DNA of 64,000 nucleotides from Bryoerythrophyllum caledonicum (GCA_963971425.1 OZ020523.1:11900867-11964866); one strand, 5' to 3'; shown: positions 35,770-46,181, counted from the first letter of the stretch. Numbers and translations are program-made. The notes: generated by a model not told the origin, from the sequence alone.

Positions 35770-36234
35770 TTGATAAGGGTTACCTCGAAAAGTGTTAACA
35801 CTCTTAATTCCCTGAAGTGGAGAAAGCCAAATTTCAAAAGGTTTACGACAATGCACGAAAATAATGTAGTTCTATTTGATGACCTTGTGGTGGCTACTGC
35901 AAAGAGATTTTGCACATTACTTCCAGGAGGTGCTAACGAGAAAGAGCTTCTATTTTCTCATGGATGGGTGCGAATTTCAAGAAGAGATATGATATCAAGG
36001 GCTATACCCGTCATGGTGAAAACGCGCTCAGGGGACATTTATGTAGAGGTTTTAAAAAAAAAGAATACATCAAAACACTTGGTATCTCAGTATAGGCACT
36101 TTCTAAACCCGGAAAATATATGTATACAATGCCATGCTAAAAAAAACATGGACGACAACAGAAAAAAATATAACAATTTAAGTTATATTTTCAGAGGAGG
36201 ACTAGCAGTTGGCGCTTGCTTTGCAACGCATTAG
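35770..36234 (+). CDS. Hypothetical ORF inside the hAT element
   Basis: The frame of about 154 codons is open from 35770. Its first ATG is at 35851, giving about 127 residues. It has protein-like content (HENNVVLFDDLVVATAKRF, LLPGGANEKELLFSHGWVRI, KTRSGDIYVEVLKKKN). I recognise no family. It could be an exon of the kinase gene downstream or an independent relic. The AT-rich surroundings and lack of a visible promoter make it uncertain. Confidence 0.3.
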   Translation: MIRVTSKSVNTLNSLKWRKPNFKRFTTMHENNVVLFDDLVVATAKRFCTLLPGGANEKELLFSHGWVRISRRDMISRAIPVMVKTRSGDIYVEVLKKKNTSKHLVSQYRHFLNPENICIQCHAKKNMDDNRKKYNNLSYIFRGGLAVGACFATH

Positions 36235-36457
36235 TTCAACCATTTTAGTGTAGTTTTAAAATCACAAAATAAAAAAAAGAAAGGTAACAACAATCTACAT
36301 AAAATATAAATATATCTTTGAAACCCATGCATGAATTTTTATAATATATATATAAAAGAATACAGGATGAAGAACACGTCAAGTGGATGAACACGTAGAT
36401 GAAAATGGAGCGTCAAATGAATGAACGCTACAAAACAATTCCACGATTTCTTTGCAT

Positions 36458-36570
36458 GTGCCCTTTGGAGGAATCCATTGAATGTGCCCTTTGGAGGAAT
36501 CCATTGAATGTGCCCTTTGAAGGAATCATTTGAATGTACCTTTTAGAGGAATCCTTTGAATGTGTCCTTT
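36458..36570 (+). repeat. 26-bp tandem repeat
   Basis: About four to five degenerate units of GTGCCCTTTGGAGGAATCCA plus TTGAAT. Confidence 0.85.
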
Positions 36571-36832
36571 CATTAGGATTTGGATTTGATATAATCCAAA
36601 ATTTAACGTTTTTATCCACATACATTTGTTTAACTCAAGATTGCTCATGACCCATCGGTTAGGACGGGGTTCCACTAGTAATAGAATAGAATAGTAAACA
36701 ATTAATTTAGTATTAGATTTTTTGCATTTTAACATGGCATTTAAAAAAATGTTATGAATGTCAAATGTGTAATCAAGAGTTTCAATCTTATTTTGGATAA
36801 GCACAAATTGCAACACACAAATGCAAATTTTA

Positions 36833-36950
36833 CACACCCACAAACTCAACTTGCAATTACAATCTCAAATTCACACACCCACAAACTCAACTTGCAATTA
36901 CAATCTCAAATTCACACACCCACAAACTCAATTTGCAATTACAGTCTCAA
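36833..36950 (+). repeat. 39-bp tandem repeat, three copies
   Basis: The unit starts CACACCCACAAACTCAACTT and continues GCAATTACAATCTCAAATT. The third copy is slightly diverged. A looser copy of the flanking phrase CAACACACAAATGCA recurs near 37168. Confidence 0.85.
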
Positions 36951-37965
36951 AACTTGCAATCTCACCTCAATACTTGTAATTTCAATCTCCACAACTCGAA
37001 TATGTAATTTTGCAACTCCAACTTTGTATGCCAACCTCGAAGCTCACAACTCCAACTTCACAACTTTTTCACTCGAAGTTTACAACTCATAACTTACAAT
37101 TCAATCTTTTAGAGCTTAACTCAAAAAAAAAATTGAACGTCCAATTTCTAATCAAAAGCACAGATTGCAACACACAAATGCATATTTGTCACACCCAAAA
37201 ACTCAAGCTAATGCTTTGCAGCGCAATAGTCCGGGGATTCTCATGTAGTTTTTATATGACAAACTATAATTTAAAAAAGGTAACATGATTTACTGCGTGG
37301 TTGGCTGCACCGTACCCATAGTTTAATCCAAGGTTGACAACGCGATTGATCGGTCCGTGGTTCACTGCGCGGATTATGATTTTAGTAGTATGATGGTATG
37401 TGCCCAGAAAGATAAAGTACTTTTGTTGGTTAATATTTTTTCTAGACAACAAGTGCCTAATGGAGGTTCAAGATTGAGGGTGACACGAATAGATGAATAA
37501 TGAATCAAAGTTTCGTAATTACATCCATTATTTCTATAAATGTTATGTATTTACCGTTTAAATTCTGCTAAGTGGATTTTTTTTATAAGTTTTATAAATC
37601 ATCGACATCACAACTTATAAGTGTTATGAGTTACCGGTGCCTAATAGGAATTTACACTACGGTGAGGAACTCCACCGGCCGGTAAGAAGTCTCAGCCAAA
37701 ATTATTAGTATAAATCTTTAGGACATTGTTTGTTAATGTGGACAAGAATTGACCCAACTAATAGAAATGAAATGATATTCGCACATTAGACGAGTGTGTA
37801 AAAGAAATTTAAAAAGATGTCAATATGAAAATAAAACTAAAGACTAGATATATCTCGACAAAGATTGATGTCCAAATATAAGGTCAAACTAGGACAAAAA
37901 TATTCTAAATAAATTATGTGTCATAAATATAAATTGTTTTTTAAATTTCCTTCCCGCTTTTTGCC

Positions 37966-38307
37966 ATGTCATCTTGTCTTTTCCTTCTAATTTCTTCAAT
38001 GCACCAACCCTTAGTAGATGAAAAATCATTTTCCAGAATAGTTTTTGATTTCTTTGAACAAAGGATGGATATCTCCCATCTACTTAATGTTGTAAGGTCC
38101 AACATGCATTTTTGTCCGCAATCACCTTTCAAAATCTATACCATTTATATCAAGTGTAAAAATGTAGAAAAAGTTGTTGGAAAAAATGTTTCTACTTGTC
38201 TAGTTTATGTGGTAAAAAGCTCACATGGTTTCAACATACAATGCAAGATTGAGAGCCACTTATTACACCGGGTTAACTCTACTTCTTGTATAGAAAACAT
38301 AATCTAG
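37966..38307 (+). CDS. Hypothetical 113-codon ORF inside the hAT element
   Basis: The ATG-started frame lies in AT-rich DNA just upstream of the assembly gap. It contains Cys/His and hydrophobic residues but no motif I recognise. It may be an exon of the following kinase gene or chance. Confidence 0.18.
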   Translation: MSSCLFLLISSMHQPLVDEKSFSRIVFDFFEQRMDISHLLNVVRSNMHFCPQSPFKIYTIYIKCKNVEKVVGKNVSTCLVYVVKSSHGFNIQCKIESHLLHRVNSTSCIENII

Positions 38308-38630
38308 CATAGAGTTTTTGGGCTACTATCAACTTTGAAAATCTAAGAAAGAGTAACAAGTAGTAAACTCCTCCTCTAAACACAAACCCCACAATCATGT
38401 CATTACAATTAAAGTACAATTGAAAGTCAATAGCAAAAAAAATTTGCACAGTATGCAGAACTCCATTCCACTAAAATGCACGTAACTCACTGAATGCTAA
38501 TCACACTAACTTTAAATTTGTACTACACAAACTAGAAAAAAATGCGCAACTTACCCAACAATTTTTTTAAAAGATAGACACTCGTGGAAGAAAAAGAATA
38601 AACTTGAACTTATGTAAAATTCAGCAAATT

Positions 38631-38830
38631 NNNNNNNNNNNNNNNNNNNNNNNNNNNNNNNNNNNNNNNNNNNNNNNNNNNNNNNNNNNNNNNNNNNNNN
38701 NNNNNNNNNNNNNNNNNNNNNNNNNNNNNNNNNNNNNNNNNNNNNNNNNNNNNNNNNNNNNNNNNNNNNNNNNNNNNNNNNNNNNNNNNNNNNNNNNNNN
38801 NNNNNNNNNNNNNNNNNNNNNNNNNNNNNN
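38631..38830. other. Assembly gap, 200 N
   Basis: Two hundred undetermined bases. They remove the 5' part of the kinase gene and leave the real length of the hAT element unknown. Confidence 0.99.
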
Positions 38831-39443
38831 AATCGACCTTGAGGCTCGTATGGAACTATGCGTGTATCGTAAAAATCGGGCCTATTTAGCATGGGCACTA
38901 CTGTGCATCATGGATGTGATACATTCCCAGCGCATTTTGCACAATGACTTGAGCCCCAACAATGTTATGCTTCATTTTCCGCAAGAGAAAAAAGATGTAG
39001 TGTACATCGGGGTGTGTGATTGGGGAATGGCATCATGGGACGGCGAAGACAAGATGTCAAACTACGGTCGACCCTCTAGTACAGAGCTCGGTGCTTTCCG
39101 AGCTAAGTATCGTCATGCTGCCCCCGAGCTATTCTATGTATATGGGAAGCCCGGAACACCAACGTCACCGAGGAGAATGGGAATAAAGCATAAGCACAAT
39201 CATAGATCTGAGGCGTATGCAGTGGGGTACTTGGCAAGGATGATCTACAACCGCGATTGCTCTTCAAGCTTGTTCCAAAAGAACAAAGATCCGAGTTCAT
39301 TGTCCAAGCGATTTGAGCAAGCCATGGACGAGTTGTTGAAACCCGATCCACTAGAGAGATCAACCGTCACGCATATAGTAGACTTGTTGAAAGGACCGCC
39401 CTACAACCTAGCTACACCATGGGATTTCTTCCGCAATGAGTAG
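38831..39443 (+). CDS. Protein kinase C-lobe (partial, 5' end in gap)
   Basis: The open frame runs out of the gap to TAG 39443. Visible kinase landmarks: a helix E-like segment (RAYLAWALLCIMDVIHSQ), a catalytic loop ILHNDLSPNNVML with Asp and the following Asn kept but HRD changed to HND and the usual Lys replaced by Ser, a DFG position reading DWG (CDWGMASWD), an APE motif (HAAPELFYVYG), a helix F-like SEAYAVGYLARMIYN, and a C-terminal end LLKPDPLERSTVTHIVDLL. The glycine loop and VAIK lysine would be in the gap. The altered motifs leave activity open: active divergent kinase or pseudokinase. It lies downstream of the RING gene, same strand, inside the hAT ends. Confidence 0.8.
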
Positions 39444-39738
39444 TATATAGTATATTGTGAGTTCATAGTCCTTAGATACTGTAGGGTATGTAGCATCTTC
39501 TCTATGTTGTGAAATGTTGTCTAATTTGTATTCGGTTATTTGCAAGAAGAGAATGCCTTTTTAGACTTCCCTGTAATTTTGAATGAAGAACAACTTTGTA
39601 CAAATTGTTTTGAATTGGTCTCCCAATCCGCCCTTTGTATCTTCAGAAATAAAAATGGAATAACGTAATTAAAAAATATCCTAACTACCATATCCGCGCT
39701 CCCCCACTCCCAATCCGCGTTGCATTGGCGCCCCCACA
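39444..39738 (+). other. 3' flank of the kinase gene
   Basis: AT-rich, non-coding, with possible polyadenylation words (AATAAAAATGG at about 39649), leading into the right repeat array. Confidence 0.35.
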
Positions 39739-39739
39739 C

Positions 39740-40500
39740 CTAGGCCGGTGCGAATCCGCGATCAGTCCGCGACAGTGACCGCTATCAGTCCGCAGAAGTG
39801 TCCGCAGCAGTGTCCGCGGCCAGTCCGCAGCAACGTCCGCAGCCAGTCCGCGGGTCTGCACTCAATCCGCGGGTCCCCATCCAGTCCGCGGGTCCACATC
39901 CAGTCCGGTACGTATCCGCGGTAGTGTCCGCGGCCCGTCCGCGATCAGTCCGCGGTAGCGTCCGCAGCCAGTCCGCGGGTCCACATCCAGTCCGCTACGT
40001 ATCCGCGGTAGTGTCCGCGGCCAGTCCGCGATCAGTCCGCGGCAACGTCCGCAGCAGCGTCCGCAGCCAGTCCGTGGGTCCCCATCCAGTCCGCTGCGTA
40101 TCCGCAGCTAGCCCGCGGGTCCACATCCAGTCCGCTACGTATCCGCGGCCTGTCCGCGATCAGTCCACGGCAGCGTCCGCAGCTAGTCTGCGGATTCCCA
40201 TCCAGTCCGCTGCGTATCCGCAGCCAGTCCGCGGGTCCACATCCAGTCCGCTACGTATCCGCGGCCAGTCCGCGGCAATGTCTGCAGCCAGTCCGCGATC
40301 AGTCCGCAGCAGCGTTTGCAGCCAGTCCGCGGGTACATATCCAGTCCGTTGCGTATCCGTAGGCAGTCCGCGGGTCTGCACTTAGTCCGCGGGTCCAAGT
40401 TCAGTCCACTGCGTATCCGCAGCCAATCCGCGGCAGTGTCCGCATGCAGTCCACGGCAGTGTCCGCATGCAGTCCACGGCATGTCCGCGTGCAGTCCGCT
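39740..40500 (+). repeat. Right TCCGCG repeat array
   Basis: About 760 bp of units built on CAGTCCGCGG, with a higher-order phrase GGGTCCACATCCAGTCCGCT followed by ACGTATCCGCGG that recurs irregularly (spacings about 40-100 bp). Same orientation as the left array, opposite to the middle array. Long open frames on both strands across it are repeat artefacts. Confidence 0.92.
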
Positions 40501-40684
40501 CCTAAACTGCTTACTCTGAAAAACCCCCCAACTTAATTGATTTTCACTCAAAGGTTAATACAACACAGCAAAGGGTAAAAGTGGTGAGAGACACGTAGGA
40601 TGTCAATGCCACATAGGACGGCCACGTCGACGCCGAGGTAACATATGTACCATACATAGCGTTAAAGTTCAGCTTTGACCCTAG

Positions 40685-40777
40685 GTTGACTCTATTGTGT
40701 CGTAACGAGAGGGTCCGTCACGACAGGTCACGTCATGACGGCACGTCACTGTCACAATGTCACGATAGACAACCCTG
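40685..40777 (-). repeat. Right terminal inverted repeat and subterminal motifs
   Basis: It ends ATAGACAACCCTG, the reverse complement of the left end. GTCAC/GTGAC-type words (CCGTCACGACAGGTCACGTC, CACTGTCACAATGTCACG) mirror those at the left end. Confidence 0.85.
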
Positions 40778-40785
40778 GTTCTTCC
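40778..40785 (+). repeat. hAT target-site duplication, right copy (GTTCTTCC)
   Basis: Identical to 27332-27339. Removing the hAT and one copy rejoins the middle element as ...GGGGTTCTTCCGGAATAG.... Confidence 0.93.
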
Positions 40786-41673
40786 GGAATAGTGTAACTC
40801 AACTTTTTTGCCGGATTGGGAAACTATCTAGGTCAGTGTCAGGAGATCGCCTCGGAGAGTTGGAGAGAGCTATTGCAAAGGTGTTCCTGGTAGTCTCTAG
40901 GGTCCGGAAGTCGCCAGAATGGAAAGAGATGAACTGCAGAGATGTTCCTGGTAATCTCTAGTTCACGGAAGAATCCGTATTAAATTGGATTCCGGTCAGT
41001 GCCGGAGTTCTCCCCTAAGATAGAAAAAAGCTTGATACAAAGATCTAGATGGAATACCCATAGCGAACGGTGAGCCTCTATTCCGAAGAATTGCAACCAT
41101 ACTCACCGGAATGTCGTTGTAGTCCGGACCTGTCTCTGCGTGACCGCATCGAAAAGGCCTTCCGGATGTCGTGAGAATCTAAGTCTAGCAGCAACAATCA
41201 AATCACCAGTTAGCAAAGTAGGGAGAGTGGTGTTCGGTCACTATAAGTTCCGGATAGTGGGTGCCTAGCCACTTAAAGTGACAGGGCAGTGGGAAATCCA
41301 GCCACTTATACAAAACATGATCGGTGGACTCCGGCCACTCGTTTAAAAATTCCAGGAGACTCTCTAAGGAGAAACAGAGATAAATCAAACTACCCTCCAG
41401 CCTTCCGGAAATTACTTTCCGGAAACCGTTGTACAAAAATCTGGCTCTAGAACGATCCGGATCTACCCTACGTAAGTAAAGATGATAGCTAACTCATAAA
41501 GGAATTGTTGTAATAAGTTCAGATATCCGGAGTATTTGGAAAAGAACATTAGGTCTCTGTGGGAACGAAACCGGAGCGGTTACTTTGGAAAGCACTTAGT
41601 GACGATTAGGTGCATTCCGGAGGGATACTGTCTCTACAAACTGCAACAACAAGACCATGACAGACTAGTATCC
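40786..41673 (+). mobile_element. Right part of the middle element
   Basis: It continues the TCCGG-rich sequence interrupted by the hAT (repeated TTCCGG, CCGGAATG, TTCCGGAAATTACTTTCCGG). It is non-coding. A phrase GATGTTCCTGGTAATCTCTAG at about 40939 repeats an earlier GTGTTCCTGGTAGTCTCTAG at 40881. It ends ...GACTAGTATCC before the CATG duplication. Confidence 0.5.
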
Positions 41674-42300
41674 CATGCCGACGTTGAAGGAGTTGTTTGA
41701 TGCGGTGGGCGACACTAGAGTATTTAATACTCTAGATTTGCGGTTTGGTTACCATCCGTTACCATTGATGATGGATGACCGGGTGAAGGCTACATTTTGA
41801 GGAGTTGATCAGGATGGGAGAGATCAACTCTATCATTTGAAGTTTCTCCTATTTGGCCTCAAGAACGCACCCGCTGAGTTTCAGAGGGTGATGGACCAGG
41901 TGTTGACCAGTTTACCGTTTGCCCGATGCTACATTGATGATGTTATCATATTTAGTAGGAGCCCACAGGAGCATGTGAGGCATCTTCAGGCGATGTTTGA
42001 GAGGTTATGGCAGTGGGGATTGCGCTTGCACCATAGCAAGTGCAAGTTCTTCCACGACCGTTTGCCATATTTGGGACATATGATTGTTCCAAGGGGTCTT
42101 CGCGTATAGTTGGCCAAGGTGAATGCGTTGTAGAAGATTCCTGCCCCATCCGAGTCCCAACATGTCACGGCTTCAAGCTTTTCTTGGCTTGGCAAATTAC
42201 TATCGCCTGTTTGTCAAGAACTTTAGCTTGATTGCTAAGCCATTGACTATTCTCACGGGAAAGGATCAACCATGGACTTGGGGACGGGAGCTGTAGCAGG
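41674..42300 (+). pseudogene. Reverse transcriptase, catalytic part
   Basis: It reads PMPTLKELFDAVGDTRVFNT, then LDLRFGYHPLPL, then after a TGA (41798-41800) GVDQDGRDQLYHLKFLLFGL, KNAPAEFQRVMDQVL and the polymerase active-site block RCYIDDVIIFS (YIDD, the Y-x-D-D motif). The thumb region follows (CKFFHDRLPYLGHMIVPRGL), then TAG at 42107-42109, a frameshift near 42155, LQAFLGLANYYRLFVKNF and TAG at 42294-42296. Copies RNA into DNA when intact; this copy is dead. Confidence 0.88.
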
Positions 42301-42800
42301 CATTTGCTACTTTGAAGCTAAAGCTCGGTTCAACGTCTATACTGCGGCATCTAGATGCTACACGATCCATTCAGTTGCACACAGATTGGAGTGTTGTGGG
42401 ATTGGAGATTGTGTTGATTCAGAAGGATGATGAAGGACGGGAGTACGTTGTGGCGTTTGCTTCTAGGAGCAACAACAACGCGGAGTCCAATTATTCGCCC
42501 TATGAGGAGGAGTCCTTGGCCGCGGTTTGGACCATAGCCCATTTTAGGCCCTATTTGTATGGATAACGTTTTACGTTGGTGACCGACCATCAGCCTTTGA
42601 AGTGACTCATGGAGTCTAACAAGCTTATTAGCAAGCTCGCGAGGTGGGCTTTGTTGCTTCAGGAGTATGACTTTGAGGTTATACATCGGGCAGGCATCAC
42701 GAACTTGAATGCGGATGGTCTATCTCGCAATCCAAGTCTTTTGGAGGAGGATTTGGCTGGTGCGAAGTGGCATGGGGATTGTAACAGGGAGTAAGTCCCG
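42301..42800 (+). pseudogene. RNase H region of the Ty3 polyprotein
   Basis: The segment encodes IQLHTDWSVVGLEIVLIQKD, FASRSNNNAESNYSPYEEES and LAAVWTIAHFRPYLYG, the Ty3 RNase H signature (D, E and Y-x-x-x-E-x-E spacing). TAA at 42564-42566 and TGA at 42603-42605 interrupt it. It then reads SKLARWALLLQEYDFEVIHR and AGITNLNADGLSRNPS, the connection domain with the N-x-x-A-D-x-L-S-R motif. Removes RNA from RNA-DNA hybrids in the intact element. Confidence 0.85.
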
Positions 42801-42827
42801 GGGTGGCATGCAACGGATTACCTCACC

Positions 42828-43310
42828 TTGATATCTGGCTTCACATCGACGTTGCTTGATTTGACAACAAATGAGGAACCAGATAGGGCCCAAGTTGTTA
42901 GCAATGTGTGGGAAGACGGTTCAGTCTTACACAAGCTACAACATGGGACACTTTTCCCAGCTCTTTCTGCTATGGGGCATCATAGAGTTGGGCACCGAAT
43001 AGCAAGGTTTTGTTGGGAGAACAACCTTCTATTTTGGATGTGGCTAAATGGAACTAAGCGCATAGTTCCAAGGTCAGATCAGAGGGCTTTGTTGGTACGA
43101 CAAGTACACAAAGACCTAGGACATTTTGGTGTGCAACGGACTCATTCGATGTTGCGCAGCCAATACTGGTGGACTGACATATATCAACAAGTTGCCACGT
43201 ATGTTTCTCGGTGTGAAGTATGTGATCGGGTTAAATCTAGCTTCAACACCTTATCATCCCAACTGCAGCCTTTGTCCATTATGAGGCTATGATACCGGTG
43301 GTCTTTGGAC
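42828..43310 (+). pseudogene. Integrase N-terminal zinc-binding domain, truncated
   Basis: The open frame includes LLVRQVHKDLGHFGVQRTHS, MLRSQYWWTDIYQQVATYVS and RCEVCDRVK, an HHCC zinc domain (H-x4-H ... C-x2-C) of retroviral-type integrases, then the start of the core YRWSLDF after a stop at about 43291. The catalytic D,D-35-E core is missing, so insertion activity is lost. Confidence 0.82.
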
Positions 43311-46181
43311 TTCTATACTCTTGATCTTGTGTTTCTATATGGACAATCCCTTGGCTTGAAAGATGTTTGTTTTTAGCAATCTTGCACTTAGGTGGAGTTT
43401 TGAGCTGCTACTATTTTGTTGTAGTAATGCTGATTCGTATGCTTTGGATTTATTAAAACCCTTTGGTTTTTTAGCATTTACTGAACTGCCTTGCATATTT
43501 GAAAGTTTTATCAGGTTCACTTTAAGCACAAGTTGTAAAGGCGGCTGAAACTCTAGCTTTGAGTCTTGGACTCTGGCTTAGAGAATGGATGCATCACTTT
43601 TTATTTTGACATATCGTTCCTACGGGTTTTGAATGAAAAAAACCGCACACAGTCTACCATATGAACGACCTTGAGCCTTAAGCATAAGTTGTTATATCCA
43701 GTAAGCTATGTTTTGTTTTTTTGTTTCTGTATTTTTCCTATGGATGTGCATGTTGTGACTTGATTTGTGATTAAGTCAATTGACAAAGCTTTGATTCACG
43801 TGTGGTATTGTCTTATTTCGGCTAGTGGATATAGGCATGGATGAGTTTGTATTAGAGTTTGGTTATAGGCATTAGTCTACAAAGGTTGCTAGCTTATCAA
43901 TTTTGTGTTTTGGATGCCTCTAAACTACAAACTCCAACTGTATTTATACACTATTGTATTTATGTTGATATATATCTCAAGCACGGAAAATGAGTATAGT
44001 GTAAAAGAGTCATGAATATCTTAATGTCACATAATGTGGAATATAACATTGTTTTGTGAATTAGAACTTGCTTTATATTGTATGAAGATTGGTTTATATT
44101 TTAGATTCTCTTAAATTTTTGCAATACTACAAGTGCTTAGATTAGTATTAATGTTTGTCACCCTCGCACGGCTGATGACATTTCGTAGCTCTAAAGAGCT
44201 TCAAACAAACAATGTAATCACCACTACCTATAGAGCTTATCTTGGCGGCTGAAGTGCATTTGTTCCAGTGTGCAAACACGTTACAAATGTATTGCGCCTC
44301 TCATGTATTAATGACTTTTCTTTTCCAAAGCACACAACAACCATAATCGCCCACAACAATTCCAAAATCCTTTTGTCCAATAGCTACGTCCATGCATAGT
44401 ATTTTCAGTTGTGCCTCCATCATTCAAGGTTTACAACATGTAAGACAATATTTTTTACCATTGGAAGTAGGCATTCTGATTGAAGAGCAGCTGACACTCT
44501 ACCTGCATTGAAACTCTTCTCAATCTATAAACTGTAGATTACCTTCTTACTATATTAATAAAAATTGTAGGAGTGCAGAGACAACTTCATATTTTTTCCA
44601 ATGTTATTATTTTTATTTATTTATATTTTAAAAATCTAGACTTTGTTATTAACTCAACGTAGTGTACGTTTTGAATTTGAGTTAATTTTTTGCCTCCTGT
44701 TGCATTTTGAACATTTAAAAATAATATATAGTTTTTGATATTGTACTACCAATCATGAAGTTTTTGAGTAATAATAATTAACTTGAAACTTCATATCATC
44801 CTTTGACATAATAAAAAAGATAAGACATGATTTTTTCATGTTGAATTGTGGTCATTTGAACTTATATACATAGTAGTTTGGTTGTATACAAAACTTTGCA
44901 TCAATAGGTCCATGTCAATTGTTTTGGATGAGTAGCTCTTTATTGTTGCAGAGATGTAGGTACGTGGAAACAAGCTAATACAAGTTGAACCAAGACTCTG
45001 TTGTCGGTGCTCCAAGACTTGAGTAAGTCATACCTCAGGATTTATGCAAGTGAGCAACAAGATCTTGCTTGGATGCTCTATCTTGCCGCCTTTTAAACAC
45101 CCTTGAGTAAATAGCTGAGAATGAATCCACTTTGAAGGCTCTTGGCACGCAATGCCTAATTAGAGGCTTTATGTGCGGAAAGATTGGACACGTGTTGAAA
45201 GGACACACATGAAGATGATTGTCTTGGAAGGAGAAACGCGTCTATGGCCATAGTGTTTGCCACACCTGGCCTCCTCACATATGTCACTTATACATGCATA
45301 GACCGTGACTAATCACACAAAAAAATTTGGAAACATGAGATCACCGCCTTGCAAAGAGAACGTGTAATCATTGAATATAGTTATCTTGCGACCTTAAATG
45401 TCGCACCTCCTCTCATATCCAGGATAACCCTTGGCATTAAAGGATTAATACATCCGCATAGAAACTTTTGACAATCAAATAAATAAATGAGAACTATATT
45501 GAAGAGTGGACAAAAGCTAGACAAAATACAAGCATCAAGTAACTAAAAGCTGTCATTTAGGAAGGAGAAGATTCTTATGACTTTGAAGAAGAGTCTGATT
45601 TTGCCAATTGTGGGAGTCATAAACTCCCATTTGGTTGCCCCTACCAAAATAAATAGTGAATTTTTGATTTTTAGTTTAGATAAACCGGCAAAGTAGTTAG
45701 TATTACGTAGAAGTAGGTTGTATAATAAATAGTGAAAATCAATGAATGCTTGACTAGTTAATCAGTGTTAAAGTCGGGCCTTAAAACTACCATGGTTGTG
45801 CCCGGAAAACCTATAAAGAATGCCCGAGAAGGATCTCTGAGACAAAGGTTTAAATCACTACTTAAAACTAAGGTAGCTAGTCAAGTCTTCATCAAGTAGA
45901 TAGACTATTTATTAGTTTTCCTTCCTAGTTTAGTTGTTTAAGTTTTCTTTCTACTTTAATTGTTGTAGAAAACTTAAATTCTTATTTGAAAGAATAAGAA
46001 TTTAAATTATATGAAAAGAAAAAGAAAAATAGAAAAAGATAAAAAGGGAAAAAAAAACAAAAACAAATTAATTAAATTGGGCTGATACCCGGAAGTACCC
46101 GGATATCAACCGAGCAACCAGGCCGAGTCCTGGTAGACCCGGGTATCGACCTCTCTCCAGCCTCCTCCCTACCTTCTTCTC

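Larger units (their letters stand above)
27340..40777 (+). mobile_element. Giant 13.4-kb hAT transposon with RING and kinase genes
   Basis: The left end reads CAGGGTTGTCTATTGTG. The reverse complement of the right end reads CAGGGTTGTCTATCGTG, a 13-bp perfect inverted repeat extending to 17 bp with one mismatch, with the CAGGG-type terminus known from hAT elements. A perfect 8-bp duplication flanks it. Order inside: left TCCGCG array, TATA box, transposase (broken), CGCGGA array, TATA box, RING-coiled-coil gene, AT-rich interior, a 200-N assembly gap, a kinase gene and the right TCCGCG array. Inverted copies of CACAATGTCAC lie just inside both ends. The two non-transposase genes make this far larger than typical hAT elements. 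The true length depends on the gap. Confidence 0.9.
41674..43310 (+). mobile_element. 3' part of the decayed Ty3-type retrotransposon
   Basis: Resumes the reverse transcriptase split at 24335, then RNase H and the integrase N-terminus. Coding similarity ends at about 43305, shortly after the start of the integrase core (YRWSLDF), so the 3' end is deleted or replaced. No 3' LTR was found. Confidence 0.75.

Noticed and set aside
36754..37092. 112-codon ORF rich in Asn, Thr and Gln
   Set aside because: It is translated from the 39-bp tandem repeat and its degenerate flanks.
39798..40551. Long open frames on both strands (up to 195 codons) rich in Ala, Ser, Arg and Pro
   Set aside because: They are translations of the TCCGCG tandem array; any frame through such a repeat stays open.
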